Positions 9,525 through 17,894 of a DNA stretch of 64,000 bases are shown here, piece after piece. This DNA is from Desulfotignum sp. (GTDB lineage Bacteria > Desulfobacterota > Desulfobacteria > Desulfobacterales > Desulfobacteraceae). The notes below the pieces were generated by a model that was not told the origin of the DNA, did no database searches, and worked only from the letters and a program-made list of their open reading frames with translations. The stretch lies in assembly GCA_011390635.1 (NCBI GenBank), contig JAABSA010000002.1, positions 308 through 64,307 of the forward strand, given 5' to 3'. How positions within the stretch are numbered: the stretch's first letter is position 1; every line of letters starts with the position of its first letter. Made by a program: the position numbers and the translations under genes.

Positions 9525-9556
9525 TTGACATCCTATCTATACTTGTATAGACAAGT
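9525..9556 (+). promoter_or_regulatory. hutU promoter overlapped by a HutC operator
   Basis: A consensus -35 box TTGACA lies at 9525-9530. The -10 candidate TATAGA at 9546-9551 (15-bp spacing, short) lies inside the 16-bp near-perfect palindrome ACTTGTATAGACAAGT at 9541-9556. That palindrome resembles the known HutC half-site pattern CTTGT-n-ACAAG. A repressor bound there would cover the -10 box, giving a simple induction switch by urocanate. The strong ribosome site AGGAGG follows at 9591-9596. Confidence 0.72.
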
Positions 9557-9603
9557 AGTAGCCAATCCACACCCAAAAGTCAACACTTCCAGGAGGAAAA
9601 ACC

Positions 9604-11328
9604 ATGACCCCGAAAGAAAAATTACGTACCGACCTGAAAATAGGCTGCGGCAAACCCAGGACGGTGAGAGCCCCCAGGGGCAGCCAGCTCCACTGCAAAG
9701 GCTGGTACCAGGAAGCCGCGTTGCGCATGCTGTGCAACAACCTGGACCCGGACAACGGAGAAAATCCCGATGAGCTGATTGTATACGGGGGCCTGGGCAA
9801 GGCAGCCAGAAACTGGGACTGTTTTGATGCCATTGTCAGAACCCTGCTGGATCTGGAAAATGATGAGACTCTGCTGGTGCAGTCCGGCAAGCCCGTGGGG
9901 GTGCTCAAGACCCACACATCCGCCCCCAGGGTGCTCATTGCCAATGCCAACATCGTTCCCCATTGGGCAAACTGGGACTATTTCCATGAGTTGGATAAAA
10001 AAGGGTTGATCATGTACGGCCAGATGACTGCCGGGTCCTGGATTTACATCGGCACCCAGGGGATTCTCCAGGGCACCTATGAAACCTTTGCTTCTTTGGG
10101 CGTAAAGCACTATGGTGCGGATCTTACGGGTAAAATTGTTGTAACCGCCGGACTGGGGGGCATGGGTGGTGCCCAGCCCCTGTCCGTGACCATGGCAAAC
10201 GGGGTGGCCCTGTGTATTGAAATCGACCCCTCCCGCATTGCCAAACGCCTGGAAAAAAACTATCTGGATGTGGCAGCCGACAACCTGGACCAGGCCATGG
10301 CCATGGCCAGACAGGCAGCAGAAAAAAACAGTGCATTATCCATCGGATTATGCGCCAATGTGGTGGATGTACTGCCCGCCATGATGGAAAAGGGATTTAT
10401 TCCGGATGTCATCACCGACCAGACCAGTGCCCATGATGAGCTCAACGGGTATTTCCCCAAAGGCATCTCCTTTGAACAAGCCTTAAAACTGCGCAAAACC
10501 GATCCCGACACTTATAAAGATATGGCCCTGACCTCCATGGCCGAGCATGTGCGGTCCATTCTGGCCATGAAAGACAAAGGTGCCATTGCCTTTGACTACG
10601 GCAATAACCTGCGGGCCCAGGCCATGAAAAAAGGGGTGGACAATGCCATGGATTATCCCGGATTTGTGCCGGCCTATATCAGAGAATTGTTCTGCAAAGG
10701 CGAAGGGCCTTTCCGATGGGCGGCCCTGTCCGGTGATCCTGAAGACATCAAGGTTACGGATGAAGCGCTCATGCAGTTGTTTCCAAAGAAAACCAAAATG
10801 ATCAACTGGCTGAAAATGGCAGGGGAAAAAGTAAAACACATGGGACTGCCCAGCCGGATCTGCTGGCTGGGGTACGGGGAACGGGAAAAGGCGGGAAAAC
10901 TGTTCAATGACCTGGTGCGCGAAGGAAAGGTAAAGGCACCCATCGTCATTGGCCGGGATCATCTGGACTGCGGGTCTGTGGCTTCGCCTTACCGGGAAAC
11001 CGAAGCCATGAAAGACGGATCTGATGCCGTGGCGGACTGGGCACTTCTCAACTGCATGGCCAATGTGGCTTCCGGTGCCACCTGGGTTTCTTTTCATGAC
11101 GGCGGCGGCGTGGGCATCGGCTATGCCCTGCATGCAGGGCAGGTAACGGTGGCCGACGGCACAGATGAGGCGGAAAAAAGGGTAACCACTGTTCTGAGAA
11201 ATGATCCGGGCACCGGCATCATCCGCCATGCCGATGCCGGATACCAGACCGCCATCGATGTGGCCAACGAAAAAGGGGTCAAGCTGCCCATGCACAACAT
11301 GCATGGCGCACACCCCGTCAATGTATAA
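9604..11328 (+). CDS. hutU: Urocanate hydratase
   Basis: A 574-residue enzyme that adds water to urocanate to give 4-imidazolone-5-propionate, using tightly bound NAD+ as an electrophile. The NAD-binding region [12 protein letters not shown] (about residues 182-193) and the C-terminal conserved block from [15 protein letters not shown] to the [11 protein letters not shown] segment are intact. Length matches the family. It is preceded by AGGAGG and the operator-controlled promoter. hutI follows after 52 bp. Confidence 0.97.
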   Translation: MTPKEKLRTDLKIGCGKPRTVRAPRGSQLHCKGWYQEAALRMLCNNLDPDNGENPDELIVYGGLGKAARNWDCFDAIVRTLLDLENDETLLVQSGKPVGVLKTHTSAPRVLIANANIVPHWANWDYFHELDKKGLIMYGQMTAGSWIYIGTQGILQGTYETFASLGVKHYGADLTGKIVVTAGLGGMGGAQPLSVTMANGVALCIEIDPSRIAKRLEKNYLDVAADNLDQAMAMARQAAEKNSALSIGLCANVVDVLPAMMEKGFIPDVITDQTSAHDELNGYFPKGISFEQALKLRKTDPDTYKDMALTSMAEHVRSILAMKDKGAIAFDYGNNLRAQAMKKGVDNAMDYPGFVPAYIRELFCKGEGPFRWAALSGDPEDIKVTDEALMQLFPKKTKMINWLKMAGEKVKHMGLPSRICWLGYGEREKAGKLFNDLVREGKVKAPIVIGRDHLDCGSVASPYRETEAMKDGSDAVADWALLNCMANVASGATWVSFHDGGGVGIGYALHAGQVTVADGTDEAEKRVTTVLRNDPGTGIIRHADAGYQTAIDVANEKGVKLPMHNMHGAHPVNV

Positions 11329-11380
11329 TGCCCTTGGCGCAGCCCCGGAATAGAAAGCTGATCCGGCAAAGGAAATATCA

Positions 11381-12637
11381 ATGATCATTACTTCTCACAG
11401 CAGCAATCCATTTCCCGATAATGTCGACCAGATGTTCACCCACTGTCGCATGGCCACCATGGCCAAAGGGAATTACGGTATTATGAAAAACGCGGCCCTT
11501 GCGGTATCCGGAAAAAAAATTTCCTGGATCGGCCCCATGGATGCCCTGCCTGAAACCCTTGGCACCATAAAGGTGACAGACTGCCGGAATCAATGGATTC
11601 TGCCCGGGTTTGTGGACTGCCACACCCACCTGATCTGGGCGGGTTCCCGGGCCGATGAGTTTGAAATGCGCCTGGCCGGGGCATCCTATGCAGACATTGC
11701 CCGGGCCGGGGGCGGTATTTTTTCCACGGTCACCGCCACCCGAGCTGCTGACGAAGACATGCTGTTTGATCTGGCATCACGGCGCATGGCAAGGTTTTTA
11801 CGCCAGGGCATCACCACGGTGGAGATCAAATCCGGCTACGGCCTGGACCTGGACACGGAACTTAAGATGCTGGCCGTGGCAGGCCGGCTGCAAAAGGCCT
11901 GTCCCCAGGATGTGTCAACCACCTTTCTGGGAGCCCATGCCCTGCCCCCAAAATTTGCCGGCCGGTCAGACGATTACATTAAAGAGGTCGTCCGGATAAT
12001 GCTGCCCGAAGTAAAGGACCAGGGCATTGCCACGGCAGTGGATGTGTTCTGCGAAAATATCGCCTTTTCCCGGGATCAGACCCGGCAGGTGTTTGAAAAA
12101 GCCCTGGCGCTGGGGTTTGCCATCAAGCTGCATGCCGAGCAGTTATCCGATTCCAACGGTACGGCACTGGCAGCACAAATGGGCGCCTTGTCCTGTGATC
12201 ACCTGGAATATCTGTCTTTGGACGGTGCCCGAAAAATGGCAGATCATGGCACGGTTGCCGTGTTATTGCCGGGGGCTTTTTATTACCTGAGAGAAACCCG
12301 GATACCGCCGGTGGAATATTTCAGGAACTTACGCATTCCCATGGCCGTGGCCACCGACCTGAACCCCGGTTCCAGCCCGGTTTTCGGCATGATGCCAGTG
12401 CTGAACATGGCCTGCCTGCTCTTTGGCTTAACCTGTGAAGAGGCCCTGGCCGGGGCCACTATCAACGGAGCCCGTGCCCTGAACCTGGCAGATTGCAAAG
12501 GCAGCCTGGAACCGGGCAAAGATGCGGATTTTGTAATCTGGGATGTGGACACACCGGCGGATCTGTGCTATCTCACCGGCATCACTCCCTTACAAAACGT
12601 TGTCATCGGGGGCAAAACAGCATATGTGATGGCATAA
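11381..12637 (+). CDS. hutI: Imidazolonepropionase
   Basis: A 418-residue amidohydrolase that opens imidazolone propionate to N-formimino-L-glutamate. Metal ligands of the superfamily are visible: the His-x-His pair in VDCHTHLIW, a later His in KLHAEQLSD and the Asp in ATDLNPGSS. The AGGGIFSTV segment is typical of HutI. The ribosome site AAGGAAAT precedes the ATG. No gene for the next step (formiminoglutamase HutG, FIGlu deiminase HutF or formimidoyltransferase) is found in this window, so the operon is incomplete here. Confidence 0.96.
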   Translation: MIITSHSSNPFPDNVDQMFTHCRMATMAKGNYGIMKNAALAVSGKKISWIGPMDALPETLGTIKVTDCRNQWILPGFVDCHTHLIWAGSRADEFEMRLAGASYADIARAGGGIFSTVTATRAADEDMLFDLASRRMARFLRQGITTVEIKSGYGLDLDTELKMLAVAGRLQKACPQDVSTTFLGAHALPPKFAGRSDDYIKEVVRIMLPEVKDQGIATAVDVFCENIAFSRDQTRQVFEKALALGFAIKLHAEQLSDSNGTALAAQMGALSCDHLEYLSLDGARKMADHGTVAVLLPGAFYYLRETRIPPVEYFRNLRIPMAVATDLNPGSSPVFGMMPVLNMACLLFGLTCEEALAGATINGARALNLADCKGSLEPGKDADFVIWDVDTPADLCYLTGITPLQNVVIGGKTAYVMA

Positions 12638-12719
12638 GCATGCTACCTGGAAAAACGCAAATGCACAGATAAAGGTTTTTCTACTTGCATACTGGAAAGT
12701 GAGATACTAAGGAGCCGCA

Positions 12720-14090
12720 ATGACGGACACCCTGATTTTTTTTGGCAATCTTGTCCTGTTTGCCGCAGCCGGTTTGTTTTTTTTTATGCTGGCGGTCTCC
12801 TCTTTTCAAGAAGGTGCCTTCCGGGCCTGTATTCTCGCTTTTTTCTTTCTGGCAGCCAACACGCTGTTCTGGGGGCTGGTGATCAGGACAGCGCCCCTGT
12901 GGCTGAACCTGGGCATTCTGGCCCTGGCCGGGGGTTTCATCATTCTGTCAAGTATCTGTTTTTTTCCGGACCCTGTCCAGCCCCGGGATCTGTCAACCGC
13001 TGTACAATATGACGAACGGGATCACATGTTTGCCAGAAACAATTTGAAACACCACCCGGACCTGGCAGACATCTATTATAACATGCATCCGGAAAACAAA
13101 TCCCGTGACCGGCAGATCCACAAAAAACCCGATTTCGGAGATCCGAACCAGGTGTATTACGACCCATACACCACCCCCTGCTATGAGGCGGCCTTTGCAT
13201 ACCTGCACCAGACCATCCCGGCATCCATGGGAGAACCGGCGCCCGAACACGTGCCGGTGGACACTGACAGACTCATTGCCACCATAACAGATCTGGTGCG
13301 ATTTTACGGGGGGTGTGACACAGGATTTGTAAGACTGGCTCCCCATCATTTTTACAGCCACCGGGGCCGGCATGCAGCAGGCTGGGGTACCCCCACTGAC
13401 CAGACCCACCACAGTGCCATTGTCATTGTAGTGCCCATGAATATCAGGATGCTCAAACACAGCCCCACTGCCACAGTGATCCAGGAATCCGCTGGAAAAT
13501 ATGTGGAGGCCGCCAAGATTTCCAATATTGTTGCCGGATACCTGCGCCGGTTCGGGTACCAGGCCCGGGCCCATAATGACGGCAACTATGAGGTGCTTTG
13601 CGTGCCCCCGGCAGTGGCATCCGGACTGGGGGAGCTGGGCCGCATGGGTATTTTCATGCACCACCGTTATGGCCCCTGTGTGCGGCTGGCCGTGGTGACC
13701 ACCACCTTGGATTTGCCTGAATCCCGGGGAGAGCAGCGTCTTTATATGTCGCATTTTTGCCGCATCTGTAAAAAATGCGCTGACAACTGCCCGTCCGGGT
13801 CCATCACCACAGGCAAAGAGCAAGAATCCCGCAATTTTGCCCACTGGTCCATTGACCAGGAAAAATGCTTTTCCTATTGGAAAACCATCGGATCTGACTG
13901 CGGCATGTGCATATCCGTGTGCCCCTACACCAAACCCGATACCCTGGTGCACCGGCTGGTCCGGTTCTATATCAGCAAAAACAGCGCAAACCAGCGGATT
14001 GCCCTTTTTATGGATGATCTGCTGTACGGCCGCCGTAAAAAAATTGCAAAGAACAATCCGGATCCGTTTTTCAGGCATTCGAACGGCTGA
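12720..14090 (+). CDS. Membrane-anchored reductive-dehalogenase-like Fe-S protein
   Basis: A 456-residue protein. Three hydrophobic helices (about residues 5-26, 32-52 and 58-80) form an N-terminal anchor in place of a Tat signal. The soluble part resembles the corrinoid-dependent reductive dehalogenase (RdhA) domain: ASGLGELGRMG, HHRYGPCVRLAVVTT, then two 4Fe-4S motifs, CxxCxxCxxxCP at about 347-358 and a second set at about 383-401 (C, long gap, CGMCISVCP). QueG shares the ferredoxin arrangement but lacks such an anchor and segments. In respiratory systems RdhB is the small membrane anchor, so this looks like anchor and catalytic unit in one chain. Substrate is unknown, and no other rdh genes flank it. 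Confidence 0.75.
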   Translation: MTDTLIFFGNLVLFAAAGLFFFMLAVSSFQEGAFRACILAFFFLAANTLFWGLVIRTAPLWLNLGILALAGGFIILSSICFFPDPVQPRDLSTAVQYDERDHMFARNNLKHHPDLADIYYNMHPENKSRDRQIHKKPDFGDPNQVYYDPYTTPCYEAAFAYLHQTIPASMGEPAPEHVPVDTDRLIATITDLVRFYGGCDTGFVRLAPHHFYSHRGRHAAGWGTPTDQTHHSAIVIVVPMNIRMLKHSPTATVIQESAGKYVEAAKISNIVAGYLRRFGYQARAHNDGNYEVLCVPPAVASGLGELGRMGIFMHHRYGPCVRLAVVTTTLDLPESRGEQRLYMSHFCRICKKCADNCPSGSITTGKEQESRNFAHWSIDQEKCFSYWKTIGSDCGMCISVCPYTKPDTLVHRLVRFYISKNSANQRIALFMDDLLYGRRKKIAKNNPDPFFRHSNG

Positions 14091-14212
14091 TAATAAGTGA
14101 TCGAACGTTGCTATTCTATGAATTTTATTTTACACTGAAAATACGCTTGTGATAAATTTGCTGACCTGCACAAATGTATTGCGGGCACCAAACTTTTTTT
14201 TGGTGTAAAATA

Positions 14213-16204
14213 ATGAACAGCAACCCCATACTTCCCCGGGAATCTGAGATTGAACAGGTCTTGCGCCATCGTGTTAACGAGATTCCCGTTGTATCGCCTG
14301 CCATGGCCAAACTGCTGCACATCTGCGGCGATGAAGATGTTTCCATTGCTGATCTGTCCAGACTTGTTGAAACCGATCCGGGTGTTTCCACCCAGGTACT
14401 CAAAATTGCCAACGCAGCCTTTTACGGCATAAGACACGGAATCACCAGCATTCCAGAAGCGATCATTCATCTTGGATTGGATGAAGTGAAAAAGATTGCC
14501 CTTGGGGTCACTGTATTTGAGAAAATGATCAAAACCGGAAAAATACAGCATTTTGACAGAATTTTCTTCTGGCGCCACTGCCTGTGTGTGGCTGTTTTGA
14601 GCCGGGCCATTGCCAGGGAATGCCTTTATCCGAATCCTGAGCAGGCATATGTCTGCGGGCTGCTGCATGATCTGGGCAAAATTGTTTTCGATCTTTACGG
14701 CAGGGTTGATTATGATGATTTTATCGCCAATGTAGCCAGGCATACCGGCACCCTGATTGCCGAAGAAAAACAGATCATGGGCATGGGACACGATGACATC
14801 GGGGCTTATTGCTGCCATCTGTGGCAGTTGCCCCGATCCCTTGCCCTGGCGGTCAAATACCATCACCAGCAATATGAACATCTGGGTGTCTCATCTGAAG
14901 AGGCTTGTCTTATTGCCATTATTTCCCTTGCTAATTTTCTGGCCTGGACCCAGGGAATGGGGTCAATTGATATCATCCGGCCCCCGGTGCTTCAGCCGGA
15001 AGTGGAACAAAAGATTGACCTGGACAATATTAACTTTACAGCAGTCATCACTGGTATGGACCGGGAAATGGAAAACATATCACAATTTTACAATTTTGTT
15101 TTCCCCTCTCCCAGCCAGTTTCGGGAAAATATGTTCCGGGCAAATCTGAAACTGGGCAGTATCAACACCATGTATTATTTTATGAACCAGCAGCACCTGC
15201 CGGCCGTGGATATAACCCGACTGCGGCACAGTCTGACAACCCCCCATCGCAGCCTTGATCCCAATATCATCATCACCTCCACCCTGGAAGCTGTTTACAA
15301 GGATTTGAAATGTGACAGACTTTATATCATGAAGGTGGTCAAAAAACTGCGGCGCCTCAAAATGCACACTTTTCTGGATGCGGCCGATTCAGGAATGGAT
15401 CTGGGATCCATTGAAATTCCCATCAACAGGGCAGCAGGCGGTTTTATCACCTGCATGAGAAACAAGAAACCTGTGCTGATTACCGGCAAAACATCCGGTG
15501 AAAAACAGACCCTGGAAAAATTTGACATCACACAAATGGTTATCGTACCGTTCTGCAGTCAGAACAAGGTCATCGGCATCCTGGGCATGGACAATGTCGT
15601 ATCAAAAAAGCCCATTGTGCAAAATATTTTATCCGCCATTGCTATTGTGGCCAATGAGCTTGGCATAGCCATGGAAAATGCCGGCATTTACAAAGAAGCC
15701 AAAGCCGCTTCTCTCAAAGACGGGCTCACAGGCCTCTTAAACCGCGTGGCAGTAGATGAACTGCTGGCCAAAGCATTCAGAAAGGCGGTGGATGGAAAGC
15801 ATGATCTCTCTCTGGTGATGATTGATATCGATTATTTTAAACGGTTCAATGATACATTCGGACATCAGGCCGGAGATAATATTCTCAAGCTCATCGCCAC
15901 GACCCTCAAAAAACTGTCCCGGCCCTTTGACCATGTAGGGCGGTATGGCGGCGAGGAATTCATAGTGGTTTTAAATGATACTGATATGCCCAAAGCCCTT
16001 GTTTATGCACAAAGAATCCAAAAGGAAATTGCCCAGCTGGGCAGACTTCTGGCCAGCAGGTTTCCAGGTACACTACTGACCATCAGCGCCGGCGTCAGTG
16101 AGTACAAAAAAAACATTAAAAACCGAGATGAACTAATTTCCCGTGCGGACAAGGCCCTTTACCGGGCAAAGGAAAATGGCAGAAACCGGGTGGAAGCAGG
16201 ATAA
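14213..16204 (+). CDS. HDOD-GAF-GGDEF signalling protein
   Basis: A 663-residue cytoplasmic protein with three parts. The HDOD domain (about 15-215) has the HD-like GLLHDLGKI segment. A GAF-like middle part (about 330-475) contains MVIVPFCSQNKVIGILGMDN. The C-terminal GGDEF domain (about 500-660) has an intact GGEEF active-site loop at about 579-583, so diguanylate cyclase activity is plausible. I start at the ATG at 14213. An in-frame ATG at 14174 would add 13 residues encoded across a small hairpin (CACCAAA 14186-14192 with TTTGGTG 14199-14205). Neither start has a strong ribosome site. Confidence 0.88.
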   Translation: MNSNPILPRESEIEQVLRHRVNEIPVVSPAMAKLLHICGDEDVSIADLSRLVETDPGVSTQVLKIANAAFYGIRHGITSIPEAIIHLGLDEVKKIALGVTVFEKMIKTGKIQHFDRIFFWRHCLCVAVLSRAIARECLYPNPEQAYVCGLLHDLGKIVFDLYGRVDYDDFIANVARHTGTLIAEEKQIMGMGHDDIGAYCCHLWQLPRSLALAVKYHHQQYEHLGVSSEEACLIAIISLANFLAWTQGMGSIDIIRPPVLQPEVEQKIDLDNINFTAVITGMDREMENISQFYNFVFPSPSQFRENMFRANLKLGSINTMYYFMNQQHLPAVDITRLRHSLTTPHRSLDPNIIITSTLEAVYKDLKCDRLYIMKVVKKLRRLKMHTFLDAADSGMDLGSIEIPINRAAGGFITCMRNKKPVLITGKTSGEKQTLEKFDITQMVIVPFCSQNKVIGILGMDNVVSKKPIVQNILSAIAIVANELGIAMENAGIYKEAKAASLKDGLTGLLNRVAVDELLAKAFRKAVDGKHDLSLVMIDIDYFKRFNDTFGHQAGDNILKLIATTLKKLSRPFDHVGRYGGEEFIVVLNDTDMPKALVYAQRIQKEIAQLGRLLASRFPGTLLTISAGVSEYKKNIKNRDELISRADKALYRAKENGRNRVEAG

Positions 16205-16426
16205 TAAAATTTTTTTGTGACAGGCAGTGCAATCCCATGCAGATGTTATACCAGGTTGATTTAACAAGACATCCACAGCTGGCGGGCACCGATTACCGAA
16301 CACGACTGCGCTGCATGCCATTGCCCTGTTATTTCTGCAAATCCCTTGCGGTCGGCTGAACAGCAGTGGTAGTATAAGGGATGAGAAAATGCATAACAAC
16401 ACACCACAAACACTAAGGAGATTCCC

Positions 16427-16618
16427 ATGTGTGAATCCAATGTATATCTGAAAGAAAACGGCACAGAAACACTGATCATGGAAAATGTGGCAGCTATCAC
16501 CCCGGCCGGCGAGAACCAGTTTGTTCTCAAAGGACTTTTGGGTGAACAAAAACAGGTATCAGGCATCATAGAAAATATTAATCTGATGGGACACAAAATC
16601 ATTCTCAAAGCGGTCTGA
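16427..16618 (+). CDS. CooT family small protein
   Basis: A 63-residue protein starting MCESNVYL, with the pattern of the CooT family (PF10133): conserved Cys2, a short beta-rich chain, MENV...PAG, and a final HKIILKAV strand. CooT of Rhodospirillum rubrum binds nickel through Cys2 and helps mature Ni-CO dehydrogenase; other members are annotated as predicted RNA-binding. A strong ribosome site AAGGAGA precedes the ATG. The stop overlaps the following start by 1 nt, so the two genes are coupled. No cooS/cooC gene is visible in the window. Confidence 0.78.
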   Translation: MCESNVYLKENGTETLIMENVAAITPAGENQFVLKGLLGEQKQVSGIIENINLMGHKIILKAV

Positions 16619-17187
16619 TGACCCGTTTCACATCATATCTTGCATATCTTGCATCAGCCAACAATCTCGGAGATGATATCCAATGGCTGTTTTATCCGGG
16701 CATGCTGGCTGAAAGCACAAGTAAATGGTGGGCGGATTTTGGAGACCGCCATGCATCCCATGAAGGCATTGACCTGTGTTTTTACCGGAAAAGAGGCGGC
16801 ACAATCCGCCATCTTGAAACCGGCGCAGCGGTTCCTGCCTGGTCGAATGGAACAGTTTTGCATATATGCAAAGATTTTTTAGGCCATACACTGGTGGTGG
16901 AGCCCGACAAAAAAATTGCCGGCCCCACCCGGATACTGGAGGTCTTTTCCCACCTGGATCCCCACAAAAGTATGGCACCCGGCACCCGTGTAAAGGCCGG
17001 CCAAAACATTGCCCGAACTTCCGATATACAACCCAAAAGCCGCACACAGGCAAGAAGACCGGTTCTTTTGCCCCACCTGCATTTGTCCTGCATCGAAGTG
17101 CCGGCCGATACCCCTGTAACGTCCCTGAACTGGTCATTGTTTTGTTTGCGTAAAAAAGTCAATGTGCTCAATCCGGTTTTCATGTAA
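16618..17187 (+). CDS. M23-like metallopeptidase domain protein
   Basis: A 189-residue protein carrying the LytM/M23 fingerprints: H-x3-D in SHEGIDLCF (about residues 48-52) and H-L-H in LLPHLHLSC near residue 160, with GTRVKAGQNIA between them as in peptidoglycan endopeptidases. No signal peptide or membrane anchor is visible at the N-terminus (MTRFTSYLAYLASANN), which is unusual for a cell-wall enzyme. The gene overlaps the CooT-like gene by 1 nt, and the pairing may indicate a different substrate or role. Confidence 0.65.
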   Translation: MTRFTSYLAYLASANNLGDDIQWLFYPGMLAESTSKWWADFGDRHASHEGIDLCFYRKRGGTIRHLETGAAVPAWSNGTVLHICKDFLGHTLVVEPDKKIAGPTRILEVFSHLDPHKSMAPGTRVKAGQNIARTSDIQPKSRTQARRPVLLPHLHLSCIEVPADTPVTSLNWSLFCLRKKVNVLNPVFM

Positions 17188-17324
17188 TGTGTGTATAATA
17201 TTGCGTATAGATGTAATGTCCATGGGACAGGGATTGCCAAAAGAAAATTTGAAAAAAAATTAAAATTGATCTATGATCACCCACACGTAATATTTACCTT
17301 TGAAACAGTACCTGGAGAAAAGGC

Positions 17325-17873
17325 ATGAAGACGATAAAATTTTTGTTTTTACTGATCATCATCGGGCTGCTCGCACTTTTAATTTACCAGAATATCGATT
17401 ATTTCACCACTGCCAGATCCCTGACCCTGGATTTGAAAATCAATCAATGGCAATGGGCATCCCCTGCCCTGCCCAACTGGGCGTTCTGGGGCATGTGTTT
17501 TGGCCTCGGTCTGGTGATCACCGGTATCAAGGGTTTGGTAACCGCCTATGGACTGGGACGGGAAATCAAAAACAAGGATGCCCGGATCGCGGAACTGAAA
17601 ACCCGCAATACAGAGTTGAAAAACCGACTGGATGTGTTTATCCATGATCCGTATATAAAAAAAGGCCTCTCTGAGGCAAATTCCGGTGAAAAAGTCCCCG
17701 ATCCGGCCGACAGAACAGACAAACATGATACTCAAAACGCACCTCGATCCCAAGAAGATGGTGCCAACGCATCCGGCCCACAGATGGTGGAGGCAAAAAC
17801 AGATGAACCTGATACGACTGAAACCGAAACATCTGAAACGGACGCTGCTGATCCAAAAACTGCCCGAAATTAG
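17325..17873 (+). CDS. LapA-domain membrane protein
   Basis: A 182-residue protein with two N-terminal hydrophobic helices (about residues 4-22 and 50-72) separated by a short loop, then a coiled-coil-like segment (KNKDARIAELKTRNTELKNRL) and a long acidic, Thr/Glu/Asp-rich tail. This is the LapA/DUF1049 layout; E. coli LapA works with LapB in lipopolysaccharide assembly. The tail after residue 115 is low-complexity and probably disordered. It ends 21 bp before mutS. Confidence 0.7.
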   Translation: MKTIKFLFLLIIIGLLALLIYQNIDYFTTARSLTLDLKINQWQWASPALPNWAFWGMCFGLGLVITGIKGLVTAYGLGREIKNKDARIAELKTRNTELKNRLDVFIHDPYIKKGLSEANSGEKVPDPADRTDKHDTQNAPRSQEDGANASGPQMVEAKTDEPDTTETETSETDAADPKTARN

Positions 17874-17894
17874 TATGTTTTTAAACATCCATTC

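Noticed and set aside
12720-14090. Epoxyqueuosine reductase QueG
   Set aside because: The ferredoxin arrangement is similar, but the three-helix anchor and the GLGELGRMG/HHRYGPCVRL region fit Rdh-like proteins better.
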